A stretch of 5,943 nucleotides of DNA from JBFGSX01 sp041581335 (GCA_041581335.1 JBFIDG010000132.1:1-5943), one strand, 5' to 3'. Numbered from the stretch's first letter, positions 1 through 4,804 are shown. Notes: generated by a model from the sequence alone, not told the origin. Made by a program: numbers and translations.

Positions 1-255
1 GGAGGCGAGTTCTGGATCATCGAGGGTGCCGGAGACATGAGCAAAGCCGAGCTCGCGGCGTGGACGGGGCGTCGCCCCTGGCCCGGCGTCATCTACTGGG
101 TGCGCCTGATCTTCAGGACCCACGGCTACATGCCCGACGCCCTTGAACGGGAAGTCCTGGGCAGAGTCAGGGCCTCCCCGTTCGGGGACGCCACCGTTGT
201 GCGGGAAGACGGCTGGTGGATCGTCCGGCTGGTCAAGCCTGGCCCGGCGCCGTAG
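1..255 (+). CDS. Unrecognised protein, 3' end only
   Basis: The frame is open from the first base of the window to a TAG at 253-255, giving 84 residues. The true start lies upstream of the window, although an internal ATG at 37 could serve as a start for a 72-residue protein. I do not recognise the family. The fragment is soluble-looking, with no membrane segment, and is unusually rich in tryptophan (six, including a WW pair near the C-terminus in GWWIVRLV). It mixes short hydrophobic strands with charged turns, and a helix around DALEREVLGRVR is likely. The last strand-like segment, VVREDGWWIVRLV, has the hydrophobic alternation of an edge beta-strand hairpin. It converges on the SRPBCC gene at 324, with a 68-base gap. 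Coding is supported by the long open frame with strong G/C third-position preference. Function is unknown. Confidence 0.6.
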   Translation, partial: GGEFWIIEGAGDMSKAELAAWTGRRPWPGVIYWVRLIFRTHGYMPDALEREVLGRVRASPFGDATVVREDGWWIVRLVKPGPAP

Positions 256-323
256 CACCTTCACCCGGCGACGGCGAGGCCTGGCTCACTGACGAGGTCC
301 AAGCAGGCCGGCCTAGCGGCTTG
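256..323. other. Convergent intergenic gap
   Basis: This 68-base gap separates two convergent stop codons. It holds a 10-base palindrome AGGCCGGCCT (305-314). A 6-base inverted repeat (CGCCGT at 248-253 with ACGGCG at 271-276) begins inside the upstream stop region. Neither is followed by a T-run on either strand, so I do not call a terminator. Confidence 0.3.
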
Positions 324-734
324 TCACTCGGAGAAGAACGCCAAGATGTGGTCAAGTCGGTCGCCATGCCGGCGCTCCAAACGGGCCGCCTTCTTCTCGT
401 CCTCACAGGTCACCTGCATGTGCAGATTGCATGACCACTTACCCCCCTTCTTCGCCTCGAAGATGAACGTGGCGTCGCCGCAAGTGGCAACGAGCCGGCG
501 CTTGGTCTTGTCGTAGGTCGTCACGGTGAACGTGGGGCCGCGGCGTGGCAGGATGCCGAGCAAGCGAGCCGGCACCTCGGTCCATTGCGTGCCCACGCCG
601 AAGGGTGGGTCGCTGTGCAGGTCCACGTCATGGACGCCCGGCAGGATCTCCGGCAACATCTCGACCTCCGTCAAGAACTGGAACGTCATCTTGGCGTCCG
701 CCTTCAGGAAGACGGTGCGCGAGAAGCCGGCCAT
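324..734 (-). CDS. SRPBCC (START-like) family protein, polyketide cyclase/dehydrase type
   Basis: 136 residues. The N-terminal pattern RTVFLKADAKMTFQFLTEVE, followed by LPEILPGV and then PPFGVGTQW, is typical of the SRPBCC superfamily (polyketide_cyc2-like). The first beta-strand leads into two short helices, then the antiparallel sheet (PTFTVTTYD, RRLVATCG, DATFIFEA, KWSCNLHMQVTC), then a C-terminal helix at about 113-135. This helix-grip fold makes a deep hydrophobic pocket for lipids, aromatic polyketides or other ligands. Fold alone does not give the ligand or show enzymatic activity. The ATG at 734 is chosen over the longer frame to 842 because the family motif begins there and the extra N-terminus is arginine/proline-rich noise. 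A CTTTAG box about 26 bases upstream supports a leaderless start. The protein is cytoplasmic, with no signal peptide. It is divergent from the ABM-like gene at 893 and shares a 158-base control region with it. A second SRPBCC gene lies at 5270-5746. Confidence 0.85.
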   Translation of the reverse strand: MAGFSRTVFLKADAKMTFQFLTEVEMLPEILPGVHDVDLHSDPPFGVGTQWTEVPARLLGILPRRGPTFTVTTYDKTKRRLVATCGDATFIFEAKKGGKWSCNLHMQVTCEDEKKAARLERRHGDRLDHILAFFSE

Positions 735-756
735 GGCTCCGCGTGGCCGCCGTCGC

Positions 757-762
757 CTAAAG
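757..762 (-). promoter_or_regulatory. Candidate TATA box of the SRPBCC gene
   Basis: Read on the minus strand this is CTTTAG, an AT-rich island in a GC-rich gap, centred about 26 bases upstream of the ATG at 734. That spacing is what an archaeal leaderless transcript would show. No convincing Shine-Dalgarno site is present: GGAG sits only two bases from the ATG. The call is weak because a single short box can arise by chance. Confidence 0.35.
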
Positions 763-794
763 CGGTATGGGTGCAGATGTGCCTCGCCATACCG
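763..794. promoter_or_regulatory. 8-bp inverted repeat, candidate operator
   Basis: CGGTATGG (763-770) is matched perfectly by CCATACCG (787-794), with a 16-base spacer. The left arm abuts the CTTTAG box of the divergent SRPBCC gene, where a dimeric regulator could block or assist TBP/TFB binding. No regulator gene is visible in the window. A transcribed hairpin is the alternative, but the 16-base loop makes that less attractive. Confidence 0.45.
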
Positions 795-818
795 GGCACA
801 GCGCTCGGGATGCGGTCC

Positions 819-842
819 GCCCAATCTTGGGCATGCGCCCAA
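819..842. repeat. Three alternating 6-bp half-sites (GCCCAA/TTGGGC/GCCCAA)
   Basis: GCCCAA (819-824), TTGGGC (827-832) and GCCCAA (837-842) alternate in orientation, with 2- and 4-base spacers. As DNA this could bind two dimers of a regulator in overlapping registers. As RNA, only the second and third copies make a good hairpin (6-bp stem, loop ATGC). It overlaps the A-run at 841-845 that could form the TATA box for the rightward gene at 893. Confidence 0.45.
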
Positions 843-846
843 AAAC
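839..846 (+). promoter_or_regulatory. Candidate TATA-like A-run for the ABM-like gene at 893
   Basis: CCAAAAAC is the only strongly AT-rich stretch upstream of the ATG at 893. An initiation site about 25 bases downstream, near 868, would give a leader of roughly 25 bases containing the Shine-Dalgarno site at 882-886. This is inference from position and composition only. Confidence 0.25.
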
Positions 847-866
847 GCCTGCCACGCATGCCGCCC

Positions 867-886
867 GGTCCATCACTGGACAGGTG
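867..886 (+). promoter_or_regulatory. Leader hairpin adjoining Shine-Dalgarno AGGTG
   Basis: GTCCA (868-872) pairs with TGGAC (877-881) across the tetraloop TCAC. AGGTG follows at once (882-886), six bases ahead of the ATG at 893, and complements the CACCT of the 16S rRNA 3' end. The Shine-Dalgarno site decides the start at 893 rather than the upstream in-frame ATGs at 767 and 833. The 5-bp hairpin would sit at the extreme 5' end of the leader. Confidence 0.45.
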
Positions 887-892
887 TATCTC

Positions 893-1180
893 ATGACCAC
901 ATTGTTGATCGAACACAACGTCAAGGACTTCAAGACCTGGAAAGCCGGCTTCGACGCCCACGGCGCCATCCGCCAGAAGCACAAGCTGACCGGCAACGTC
1001 GTCTACCAGCGCTTCGACAACCCCAACGCCGTCTGCGTGGTCCTCGAAGGCGCGGCCAACAACATCCAGGCGTTCATCTCGGACCCTGGTCTGAAGCAGG
1101 CCATGACAGCCGCCGGCGTCCAAGGCGAGCCCAACATCCGCGTCCTGGACAAGGCTTCGACCGCGATCCCCGCCATTTAG
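893..1180 (+). CDS. Small dimeric alpha/beta-barrel protein (ABM-like, cyclase-type)
   Basis: 95 residues with a ferredoxin-like beta-alpha-beta-beta-alpha-beta pattern. Strand TLLIEHNV is followed by KDFKTWKAGFDAHGAIRQKH (a helix with Trp16, Phe20 and His23), then NVVYQRFDNPNAVCVVLEGA as two strands. Helix NIQAFISDPGLKQAMTAAGV and last strand NIRVLDK complete it. The 'V-D-aromatic-x-x-WK-x-x-F-D-x-H-x-x-x-R' opening is common in small dimeric alpha/beta-barrel proteins related to antibiotic biosynthesis monooxygenases. Such proteins usually act as homodimers on small aromatic or quinone-like compounds, or have unknown function. No substrate can be assigned here. The ATG at 893 is preferred because it follows AGGTG with six-base spacing and opens directly into the first strand. 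It is divergent from the SRPBCC gene at 734. The same two folds recur together at 4805-5746. It is followed by a pyrimidine-rich tract that may end the transcript. Confidence 0.85.
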   Translation: MTTLLIEHNVKDFKTWKAGFDAHGAIRQKHKLTGNVVYQRFDNPNAVCVVLEGAANNIQAFISDPGLKQAMTAAGVQGEPNIRVLDKASTAIPAI

Positions 1181-1187
1181 GCCCGGA

Positions 1188-1225
1188 TCTTCGCCCTCTT
1201 CCCTTCTTCCTTCCCCGCCCCCCTC
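1188..1225 (+). terminator. Pyrimidine-rich tract, candidate archaeal-type terminator
   Basis: Starting eight bases after the TAG of the upstream gene, the plus strand is almost pure C/T for 38 bases, with only two G and no A. The stretch 1194-1216 is an unbroken 23-base pyrimidine run with several TT pairs. Archaeal transcription often ends at T-rich tracts without a hairpin, so the position fits. The run is richer in C than in T, which weakens the call, and I see no stem before it. Confidence 0.4.
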
Positions 1226-1347
1226 GGCCCGCCTTGTCAGGTCGTGGGCTTGAGCGTCGCCCGGGGGCCGGCTGGTCCAGCTGACTGACCGGGCGCCGCA
1301 TGTAGGCGCACGCGCAGCTTCTTGTGCGTCCGTCCTGATGAGGTCGC
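1226..1347. other. Intergenic region upstream of the VOC gene
   Basis: The rest of this gap is GC-rich and has no clear TATA-like box. A weak inverted repeat (CGCAC at 1307-1311 with GTGCG at 1324-1328, 12-base loop) lies just before the Shine-Dalgarno site. I see no small gene in it. Confidence 0.3.
1340..1344 (+). promoter_or_regulatory. Shine-Dalgarno site of the VOC gene
   Basis: GAGGT lies three bases before the ATG at 1348. The match to the 16S rRNA 3' end is good but the spacing is short, so an internal ATG at 1378 remains a fallback start. Confidence 0.4.
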
Positions 1348-1758
1348 ATGGCCGACGCAGGGTTCCCTACGCCCGACATGGCGCTCTCCCACATCCTGGT
1401 CGTCTCGGACCTCGCCGTGGCCGTGCCGTTCTACCGGGATGTCCTAGGGGCCAAGCTGTTCCGCGAGTACGGCGGCTCGACCGCGGTGTTCGACTTCAAC
1501 GGCGCGTGGCTGATCATCGTCACCGGCGGAGGTCCCACCCCCGACAAGCCGGACGTGACGATGGTGCCCCCCGCCGATGCCGCATCCGTCAGCCATTCTA
1601 TGACCCTCCGCGTCAAGGACTGCCACGCGGCCTACAACCAGCTGCGTGCCCGCGGTGCAGTGTTCCTGACGCCTCCCGTGGAATCGGAGTGGGAGGTCCG
1701 GGCGTTCTTCCGTGACTCCGACGGCCACCTCTTCGAGATCAGCCAGGCCAAAGCATAG
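1348..1758 (+). CDS. VOC superfamily (glyoxalase/bleomycin-resistance fold) protein
   Basis: 136 residues holding the two beta-alpha-beta-beta-beta modules of the vicinal oxygen chelate fold. Module one opens with SHILVVSDLAVAVPFYRDVL, matching the family pattern of a strand, 'V-x-D-L' and the 'FYRDVLG' helix. Module two runs from VSHSMTLRVKD through AAYNQLRARGA to the final FRDSDGHLFEI. The usual metal-ligand positions are filled by His15, His83 and Glu130, so a metal-dependent enzyme (isomerase, lyase, dioxygenase or resistance type) is plausible. The family is too diverse to name the substrate. The product is cytoplasmic. The MFS gene starts 54 bases downstream in the same direction. VOC proteins next to exporters are often resistance or detoxification modules, but that is inference here. 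Start alternatives are ATG 1348 (with GAGGT) and ATG 1378 (MALSHILVV), which would remove a short proline-containing extension. Confidence 0.9.
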   Translation: MADAGFPTPDMALSHILVVSDLAVAVPFYRDVLGAKLFREYGGSTAVFDFNGAWLIIVTGGGPTPDKPDVTMVPPADAASVSHSMTLRVKDCHAAYNQLRARGAVFLTPPVESEWEVRAFFRDSDGHLFEISQAKA

Positions 1759-1784
1759 CCCGCTCCCGGCCCCCACGTCAATGC

Positions 1785-1790
1785 TTATCC
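1785..1790 (+). promoter_or_regulatory. Candidate TATA box of the MFS gene
   Basis: TTATCC, inside the AT-rich island AATGCTTATCC, is centred about 26 bases upstream of the GTG at 1813. With no Shine-Dalgarno site before that GTG, this suggests an independent leaderless promoter within the 54-base gap after the VOC gene. Confidence 0.35.
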
Positions 1791-1804
1791 CTCCCGGCAT
1801 GAGC

Positions 1805-1819
1805 GGTCCCGTGTGGACC
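1805..1819 (+). repeat. Inverted repeat with the MFS start codon in its loop
   Basis: GGTCC (1805-1809) pairs with GGACC (1815-1819), leaving the loop CGTGT, which contains the proposed GTG start (1813-1815, its last base being in the stem). A leadered mRNA would hide the start in a hairpin. A leaderless one could not form it. The stem is short, so chance is a real alternative. Confidence 0.3.
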
Positions 1820-3423
1820 CTCAGACCGTACACCGTCGCCGCTGGTGGATCCTCGGCGTCATGTGCCTCAGCCTCATCCTCGTCGTGCTGGGGAACTCGG
1901 TCCTCAACGTCGCGCTGCCGACGCTCGCGACAGAGCTGGAGGCCACCAACACGGAGCTGCAGTGGATCATCGACGCCTACGCGCTCGTGTTCGGCGGCCT
2001 GCTGCTCACCATGGGTGCGCTGGGTGACCGCTTCGGCCGCCGCGGGGCCCTACAGACCGGCCTCGCCATCGTGGGTGTCGCCTCCGTCGCCGCGACCTTT
2101 GCCACCACCTCCACGCACCTCATCGCGTCCCGTGCTGTCATGGGCATCGGTGCCGCATTGGTCATGCCGGCCACCCTTTCCATCATCAGCCACGTGTTCC
2201 CGCCGGAGGAACGTGGCAAGGCCATGGGCCTCTGGGCAGCCTTCGCCGGCATCGGCGGCGCCGTCGGTCCCGTCGTCGGAGGTGCCCTGCTGGAGAGCTT
2301 CCCTTGGGCCGCCATCTTCTGGCTCAACGTGCCGGTGTTGCTGGTGGCCCTCGTTGGCACCCTGGTCGTCGTGCCGACCAGCCGCGATCCACACCAGCAC
2401 CGTCTCGACCTGGTGGGCGCCGGATTGTCCGTCCTCGCCCTGGCCAGTCTCCTGTACGCCATCATCGAGGGCCCCTCCAAGGGCTGGGGCAGCCTTGAGG
2501 TCCTGGTCTCGTTCGGCCTGGCCGCCGTCTCGTGGCCGCTCTTCATCTTCTGGGAACTGCGGGCCAAACACCCCATGTTGCCGATGCAGTTGTTCCGCCG
2601 CCGTGGCTTCACGACGGGCAATGCAGCCATCTCGCTGGCGTTCTTTGTCATGTTCGCCTTCTTCTTCGGGATGACCCAATACCTGCAGTTCGTGCGCGAT
2701 TACAGTGCCCTGCAAGCAGGCATCCGGACCTTGCCCTTGGCCGCCGGCCTGATCCTGGCGGCGCCTCGCAGCGACGCCCTCGTCAAGCGCATCGGCACGC
2801 CGGGCACGGTCACGACGGGCCTGTTGTTGGTCGCGTTCTCATGCCTCGGTCTGAGCTTCATCGGCATGGACACGCCCTATTGGCCGATGGCCTTCGGGTT
2901 CCTTGGCCTTGGGCTCGGCATGGGCTTCACCATGGCCCCAGCCACCACGCTCATCATGGATGACGTGCCCGCCCACAAGGCCGGGGTCGGCAGCGCCATG
3001 AACGACACCAGCCGCGAGGTCGGCGGTGCCTTCGGCATCGCCATCCTTGGCAGCATCATCAACGAGGTCTACCAGCGTCGCCTCGTGGTGCCGGAAGGCC
3101 TCTCGACCGGCGCCCTGGACCCCACGGCATCGCTAGGCAACGCGTTGACCGTCGGCATGATGACCGGCAGCCAAGCGCTCATCGACAGCGCACGCAATGC
3201 CTTCGTGGACGGACTGACCACCGCGTATCTCATCGGCGCAGGCATCGCCCTCATCACGGCCGTCGTGGTCCGTATCTGGATGCCGCGCCGCGCACGGCAT
3301 GGCGCTGCCGTCCCGGAAACGGCGCTGCCTGTCCACGCACCCGTCGCGGCTGCCTCGCCCGACCGCTTGGATGACCGCATCGCGGCCATGCGCGCCCGGG
3401 TCGATGCGTTGCTGGCCGAGTGA
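1813..3423 (+). CDS. MFS exporter, DHA2 (14-helix, EmrB/QacA-like) family
   Basis: 536 residues, the usual size for a 14-helix DHA2 proton antiporter of the cytoplasmic membrane, which exports drugs or metabolites. The first helix (12-33) ends in NVALPTLATEL, and LQWIIDAYALVFGGLLLTMG follows. Motif A is intact in GALGDRFGRRGAL (68-80). The antiporter motif C is GGAVGPVVGGAL (148-159). Hydrophobic helices continue to about 490 (AYLIGAGIALITAVVVRIW). In helix 1 the acidic residue common in this family ('LD-T-V-N-V-A-L-P') is replaced: the sequence reads LGNSVLNVALP. The cytosolic tail (491-536) is Ala/Pro-rich and ends in an amphipathic helix with heptad spacing (Leu519, Ile523, Met526, Val530, Leu533). 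GTG 1813 is the only in-frame start after the preceding TAG that keeps helix 1 intact. Motif detail resembles actinobacterial exporters, so lateral transfer is possible. Substrate is unknown. Confidence 0.95.
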   Translation: MDPQTVHRRRWWILGVMCLSLILVVLGNSVLNVALPTLATELEATNTELQWIIDAYALVFGGLLLTMGALGDRFGRRGALQTGLAIVGVASVAATFATTSTHLIASRAVMGIGAALVMPATLSIISHVFPPEERGKAMGLWAAFAGIGGAVGPVVGGALLESFPWAAIFWLNVPVLLVALVGTLVVVPTSRDPHQHRLDLVGAGLSVLALASLLYAIIEGPSKGWGSLEVLVSFGLAAVSWPLFIFWELRAKHPMLPMQLFRRRGFTTGNAAISLAFFVMFAFFFGMTQYLQFVRDYSALQAGIRTLPLAAGLILAAPRSDALVKRIGTPGTVTTGLLLVAFSCLGLSFIGMDTPYWPMAFGFLGLGLGMGFTMAPATTLIMDDVPAHKAGVGSAMNDTSREVGGAFGIAILGSIINEVYQRRLVVPEGLSTGALDPTASLGNALTVGMMTGSQALIDSARNAFVDGLTTAYLIGAGIALITAVVVRIWMPRRARHGAAVPETALPVHAPVAAASPDRLDDRIAAMRARVDALLAE

Positions 3424-3429
3424 AGCCAT

Positions 3430-3434
3430 CAAAT
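3430..3434 (+). promoter_or_regulatory. Candidate TATA-like box or Shine-Dalgarno region of the DUF488 gene
   Basis: CAAAT (3430-3434), right after the MFS stop, lies about 25 bases upstream of the GTG at 3457. GGTG at 3446-3449 would also serve as a weak Shine-Dalgarno site, seven bases from the same GTG. Both point to 3457 rather than the GTG at 3442. Confidence 0.3.
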
Positions 3435-3456
3435 CCTCCGCGTGGGGTGCCCCAAC

Positions 3457-3765
3457 GTGCGCGTCGCCCGCATCTACGACGATCCTCCAGGTAGACGCAT
3501 CCTCGTCGATCGCCTGTGGCCCCGGGGTATGAGCAAGGAACGGGCAGCGCTGGCTCTATGGGCCAAGGAACTGGCCCCAAGCGATGGGCTGCGGAGGTCC
3601 TACCATGGCGGCCTTTCGTGGGATGCCTTCGAGGCGGCCTATCGGCAAGAGCTCGAGGGCGCCGACCTGGGTGTCCTGCGCGGCGATGACGTGGTGCTTG
3701 TCACGGCGGCGAAGGCCTCGCCGTGCCACGCGGACATCTTGGCCGCGGTCGTTGCCGGCCATTGA
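3457..3765 (+). CDS. DUF488 family protein (YeaO-like)
   Basis: 102 residues, in the short size range of the DUF488 family that includes E. coli YeaO. The hallmark segment ILVDRLWPRG is present at about residues 15-24. It is followed by LWAKELAPSDGLRRSYHGG, matching the family's W-x-K-E-x-x-P-S-x-x-L-R pattern. The C-terminal half carries WDAFEAAYRQELE and the strand-turn VVLVTAAKASPCHADIL, as in homologues. The family is soluble and cytoplasmic, and its biochemical role is not established. GTG 3457 gives MRVARIYDDPP, aligning with the usual family start ('K-R-V-Y-D'). GTG 3442 would add five residues. The gene lies 33 bases after the MFS stop and may be co-transcribed with it, or use its own TATA-like box at 3430. 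It converges on the membrane-protein gene with only 26 bases between stops. Confidence 0.9.
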   Translation: MRVARIYDDPPGRRILVDRLWPRGMSKERAALALWAKELAPSDGLRRSYHGGLSWDAFEAAYRQELEGADLGVLRGDDVVLVTAAKASPCHADILAAVVAGH

Positions 3766-3774
3766 CGGCGTCTT

Positions 3775-3789
3775 CGGGCGCGCCGCCCG
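3775..3789. terminator. Hairpin between convergent genes
   Basis: CGGGCG (3775-3780) pairs with CGCCCG (3784-3789) across the loop CGC, midway in the 26-base gap between two convergent stop codons. A bidirectional terminator would fit here, but no T-run follows on either strand and such GC hairpins are common at this base composition. Confidence 0.25.
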
Positions 3790-3791
3790 GC

Positions 3792-4739
3792 CTACGGTGC
3801 TGATGGCGAGGTCGGCGCTCGGGCCGGGGGCCAAGCCGCCCAAACAAGCAGCAACAGCGGGCCAAAGATCAAGCCCGCCCAAGCTACCAGGCCGCCGATG
3901 CCCAACAAGGCAACGCTCCAACGTGGGCCGTCCCGTTCTAGCTGGCGCCACGCGCCGAAGCCGATGCCGGCAGCAGCCGCCGCGAAGACGACCGGGATGG
4001 CCAGGCCACCGGATACGCCTCCCCGCCAAGCGGCGATGGCGGCCAACAACAACACGGTCACTGCTGTGCCTGCCACGGCGCCTGAACCAAGATATCCCAC
4101 GAGTCGTCGAGGGTCCGAACGCCAGAACCCGCGGGCCAAGTAGGTGGCGCCGGCCACGCCCAGGACCTCTCCGACGAGGGCGAAGATCCAATGGACGCCT
4201 CCCCACGACACGACATCCAGCCGCCCGATCGGCGTGGTCACCCATTCCACAGGCGTGAACGATTCCCGCGCACCGATGGCGAGGCTGTAATGCATAGCGC
4301 TCGGCGTGAGGACGAGGGCATAGTAGGTCCCCGTCTCAGGTGCCGTGCCGCGGAATTCCGCGACCGTGCGCATCGCCAGCGGGGTGAACGGTTCCACGCC
4401 CAGGTCGTCGACAGGCGTGACGAGCATCGACATGGTGCCCTCGGGGGCCTGGTCGGTCGGTGGGTCCGGGAGGCCCGGCCCGAACAGCCATACGGTGGGG
4501 CGGCCGCGCTCGGCCGGGGGGACCGCTGTGCTGATGTACAACACGTCGCCGGCAGCCAAGTCGAACGTGTACCAATAGGCGCCGTCGGCCGAGCCTTCCT
4601 CGAAGAAGACCCATGACTTGGTGGCATCCTCGATGACGAACGCGGTCTCGGGGGAGGCGCCAGCGGCCCCGAACTCGGGCACGTGGGCCAGCGTCGAAGG
4701 GAACAGGAGGAGGACAAGGGGGATGATGAGGCGTCGCAC
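3792..4739 (-). CDS. Secreted/membrane protein: extracytoplasmic beta domain plus four C-terminal helices
   Basis: 315 residues, numbered from the GTG at 4739. The N-terminus RRLIIPLVLLLFPSTLA is a clear signal peptide, with likely cleavage after Ala18. Residues about 28-170 form a beta-rich outer domain: ETAFVIEDATKSWVFFEEG, then YWYTFDLAAGDVLYISTAVP, then PTVWLFGPGLPDPP, then TGTYYALVLTP. This pattern resembles prokaryotic PPC-like beta-sandwich domains of secreted archaeal and bacterial proteins whose role is unknown. Four hydrophobic segments follow at about 181-202, 215-238, 245-263 and 276-302, with a short polar tail. A GTG at 4802 would add 21 residues. I prefer 4739 because it begins right at the signal peptide and has a TATA-like CAAAAAGG about 25 bases upstream, with a palindrome next to it. 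Topology would place the beta domain outside the cell. No catalytic or ligand residues are recognisable. It is the last gene of the leftward cluster. Confidence 0.8.
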   Translation of the reverse strand: MRRLIIPLVLLLFPSTLAHVPEFGAAGASPETAFVIEDATKSWVFFEEGSADGAYWYTFDLAAGDVLYISTAVPPAERGRPTVWLFGPGLPDPPTDQAPEGTMSMLVTPVDDLGVEPFTPLAMRTVAEFRGTAPETGTYYALVLTPSAMHYSLAIGARESFTPVEWVTTPIGRLDVVSWGGVHWIFALVGEVLGVAGATYLARGFWRSDPRRLVGYLGSGAVAGTAVTVLLLAAIAAWRGGVSGGLAIPVVFAAAAAGIGFGAWRQLERDGPRWSVALLGIGGLVAWAGLIFGPLLLLVWAAWPPARAPTSPSAP

Positions 4740-4758
4740 CGAAGAGGATCGTCGCGAG

Positions 4759-4766
4759 CCTTTTTG
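4759..4766 (-). promoter_or_regulatory. Candidate TATA box of the membrane-protein gene
   Basis: The minus strand reads CAAAAAGG, with its A-run (4761-4765) centred 24 bases upstream of the GTG at 4739. It is the only strong AT-rich run in the neighbourhood. If the start were 4802 this would lie inside the coding region. Confidence 0.4.
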
Positions 4767-4786
4767 GGTCTGGACCCTGGGTCCAG
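4766..4786. promoter_or_regulatory. 17-base odd palindrome plus third half-site, candidate operator
   Basis: CTGGACCCTGGGTCCAG (4770-4786) is a perfect inverted repeat with 8-base arms around a central T. An extra copy of the half-site, GGGTC (4766-4770), sits on its left, so the half-site occurs three times in alternating orientation (GGGTC, GACCC, GGGTC). The element abuts the TATA-like box at 4759-4766, upstream of the proposed start at 4739. Confidence 0.5.
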
Positions 4787-4804
4787 CGGCCGGGGCCGAC
4801 ACGA

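Noticed and set aside
305..314. AGGCCGGCCT palindrome as an operator or terminator
   Set aside because: Ten-base G/C palindromes are frequent at this composition, and it lies between convergent stops with no T-run.
735..842. Longer start for the SRPBCC gene, at 842
   Set aside because: The extra 36 residues are low-complexity (His, Arg, Pro) and run through the promoter-like region. SRPBCC similarity begins at the ATG at 734.
526..1284. 252-codon plus-strand frame across the SRPBCC and ABM-like genes
   Set aside because: Arg/Pro-rich, crosses an intergenic region and two real genes, and has no family signal.
1712..2674. 320-codon open frame on the plus strand overlapping the MFS gene
   Set aside because: It is Ser/Pro/Arg-rich, has no recognisable motif, and lies in another frame of a clear MFS gene. 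Long shadow frames are expected at this GC content.
1977..2715. Two minus-strand open frames (224 and 221 codons) opposite the MFS gene
   Set aside because: Composition is that of antisense shadows (His/Asp/Gly-rich in one, Pro/Arg/Thr-rich in the other), and neither resembles a protein family.
3556..4258. Open frames on both strands (229 codons minus, 224 codons plus) overlapping the DUF488 and membrane-protein genes
   Set aside because: Arg/Gly/Pro-rich translations without motifs, spanning two well-supported convergent genes.
4740..4802. Longer GTG start (4802) for the membrane protein
   Set aside because: Not excluded, since it lies two bases after the upstream stop and coupling is possible. 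It puts 21 polar residues ahead of a signal peptide and would place a 17-base palindrome and a TATA-like run inside coding DNA.
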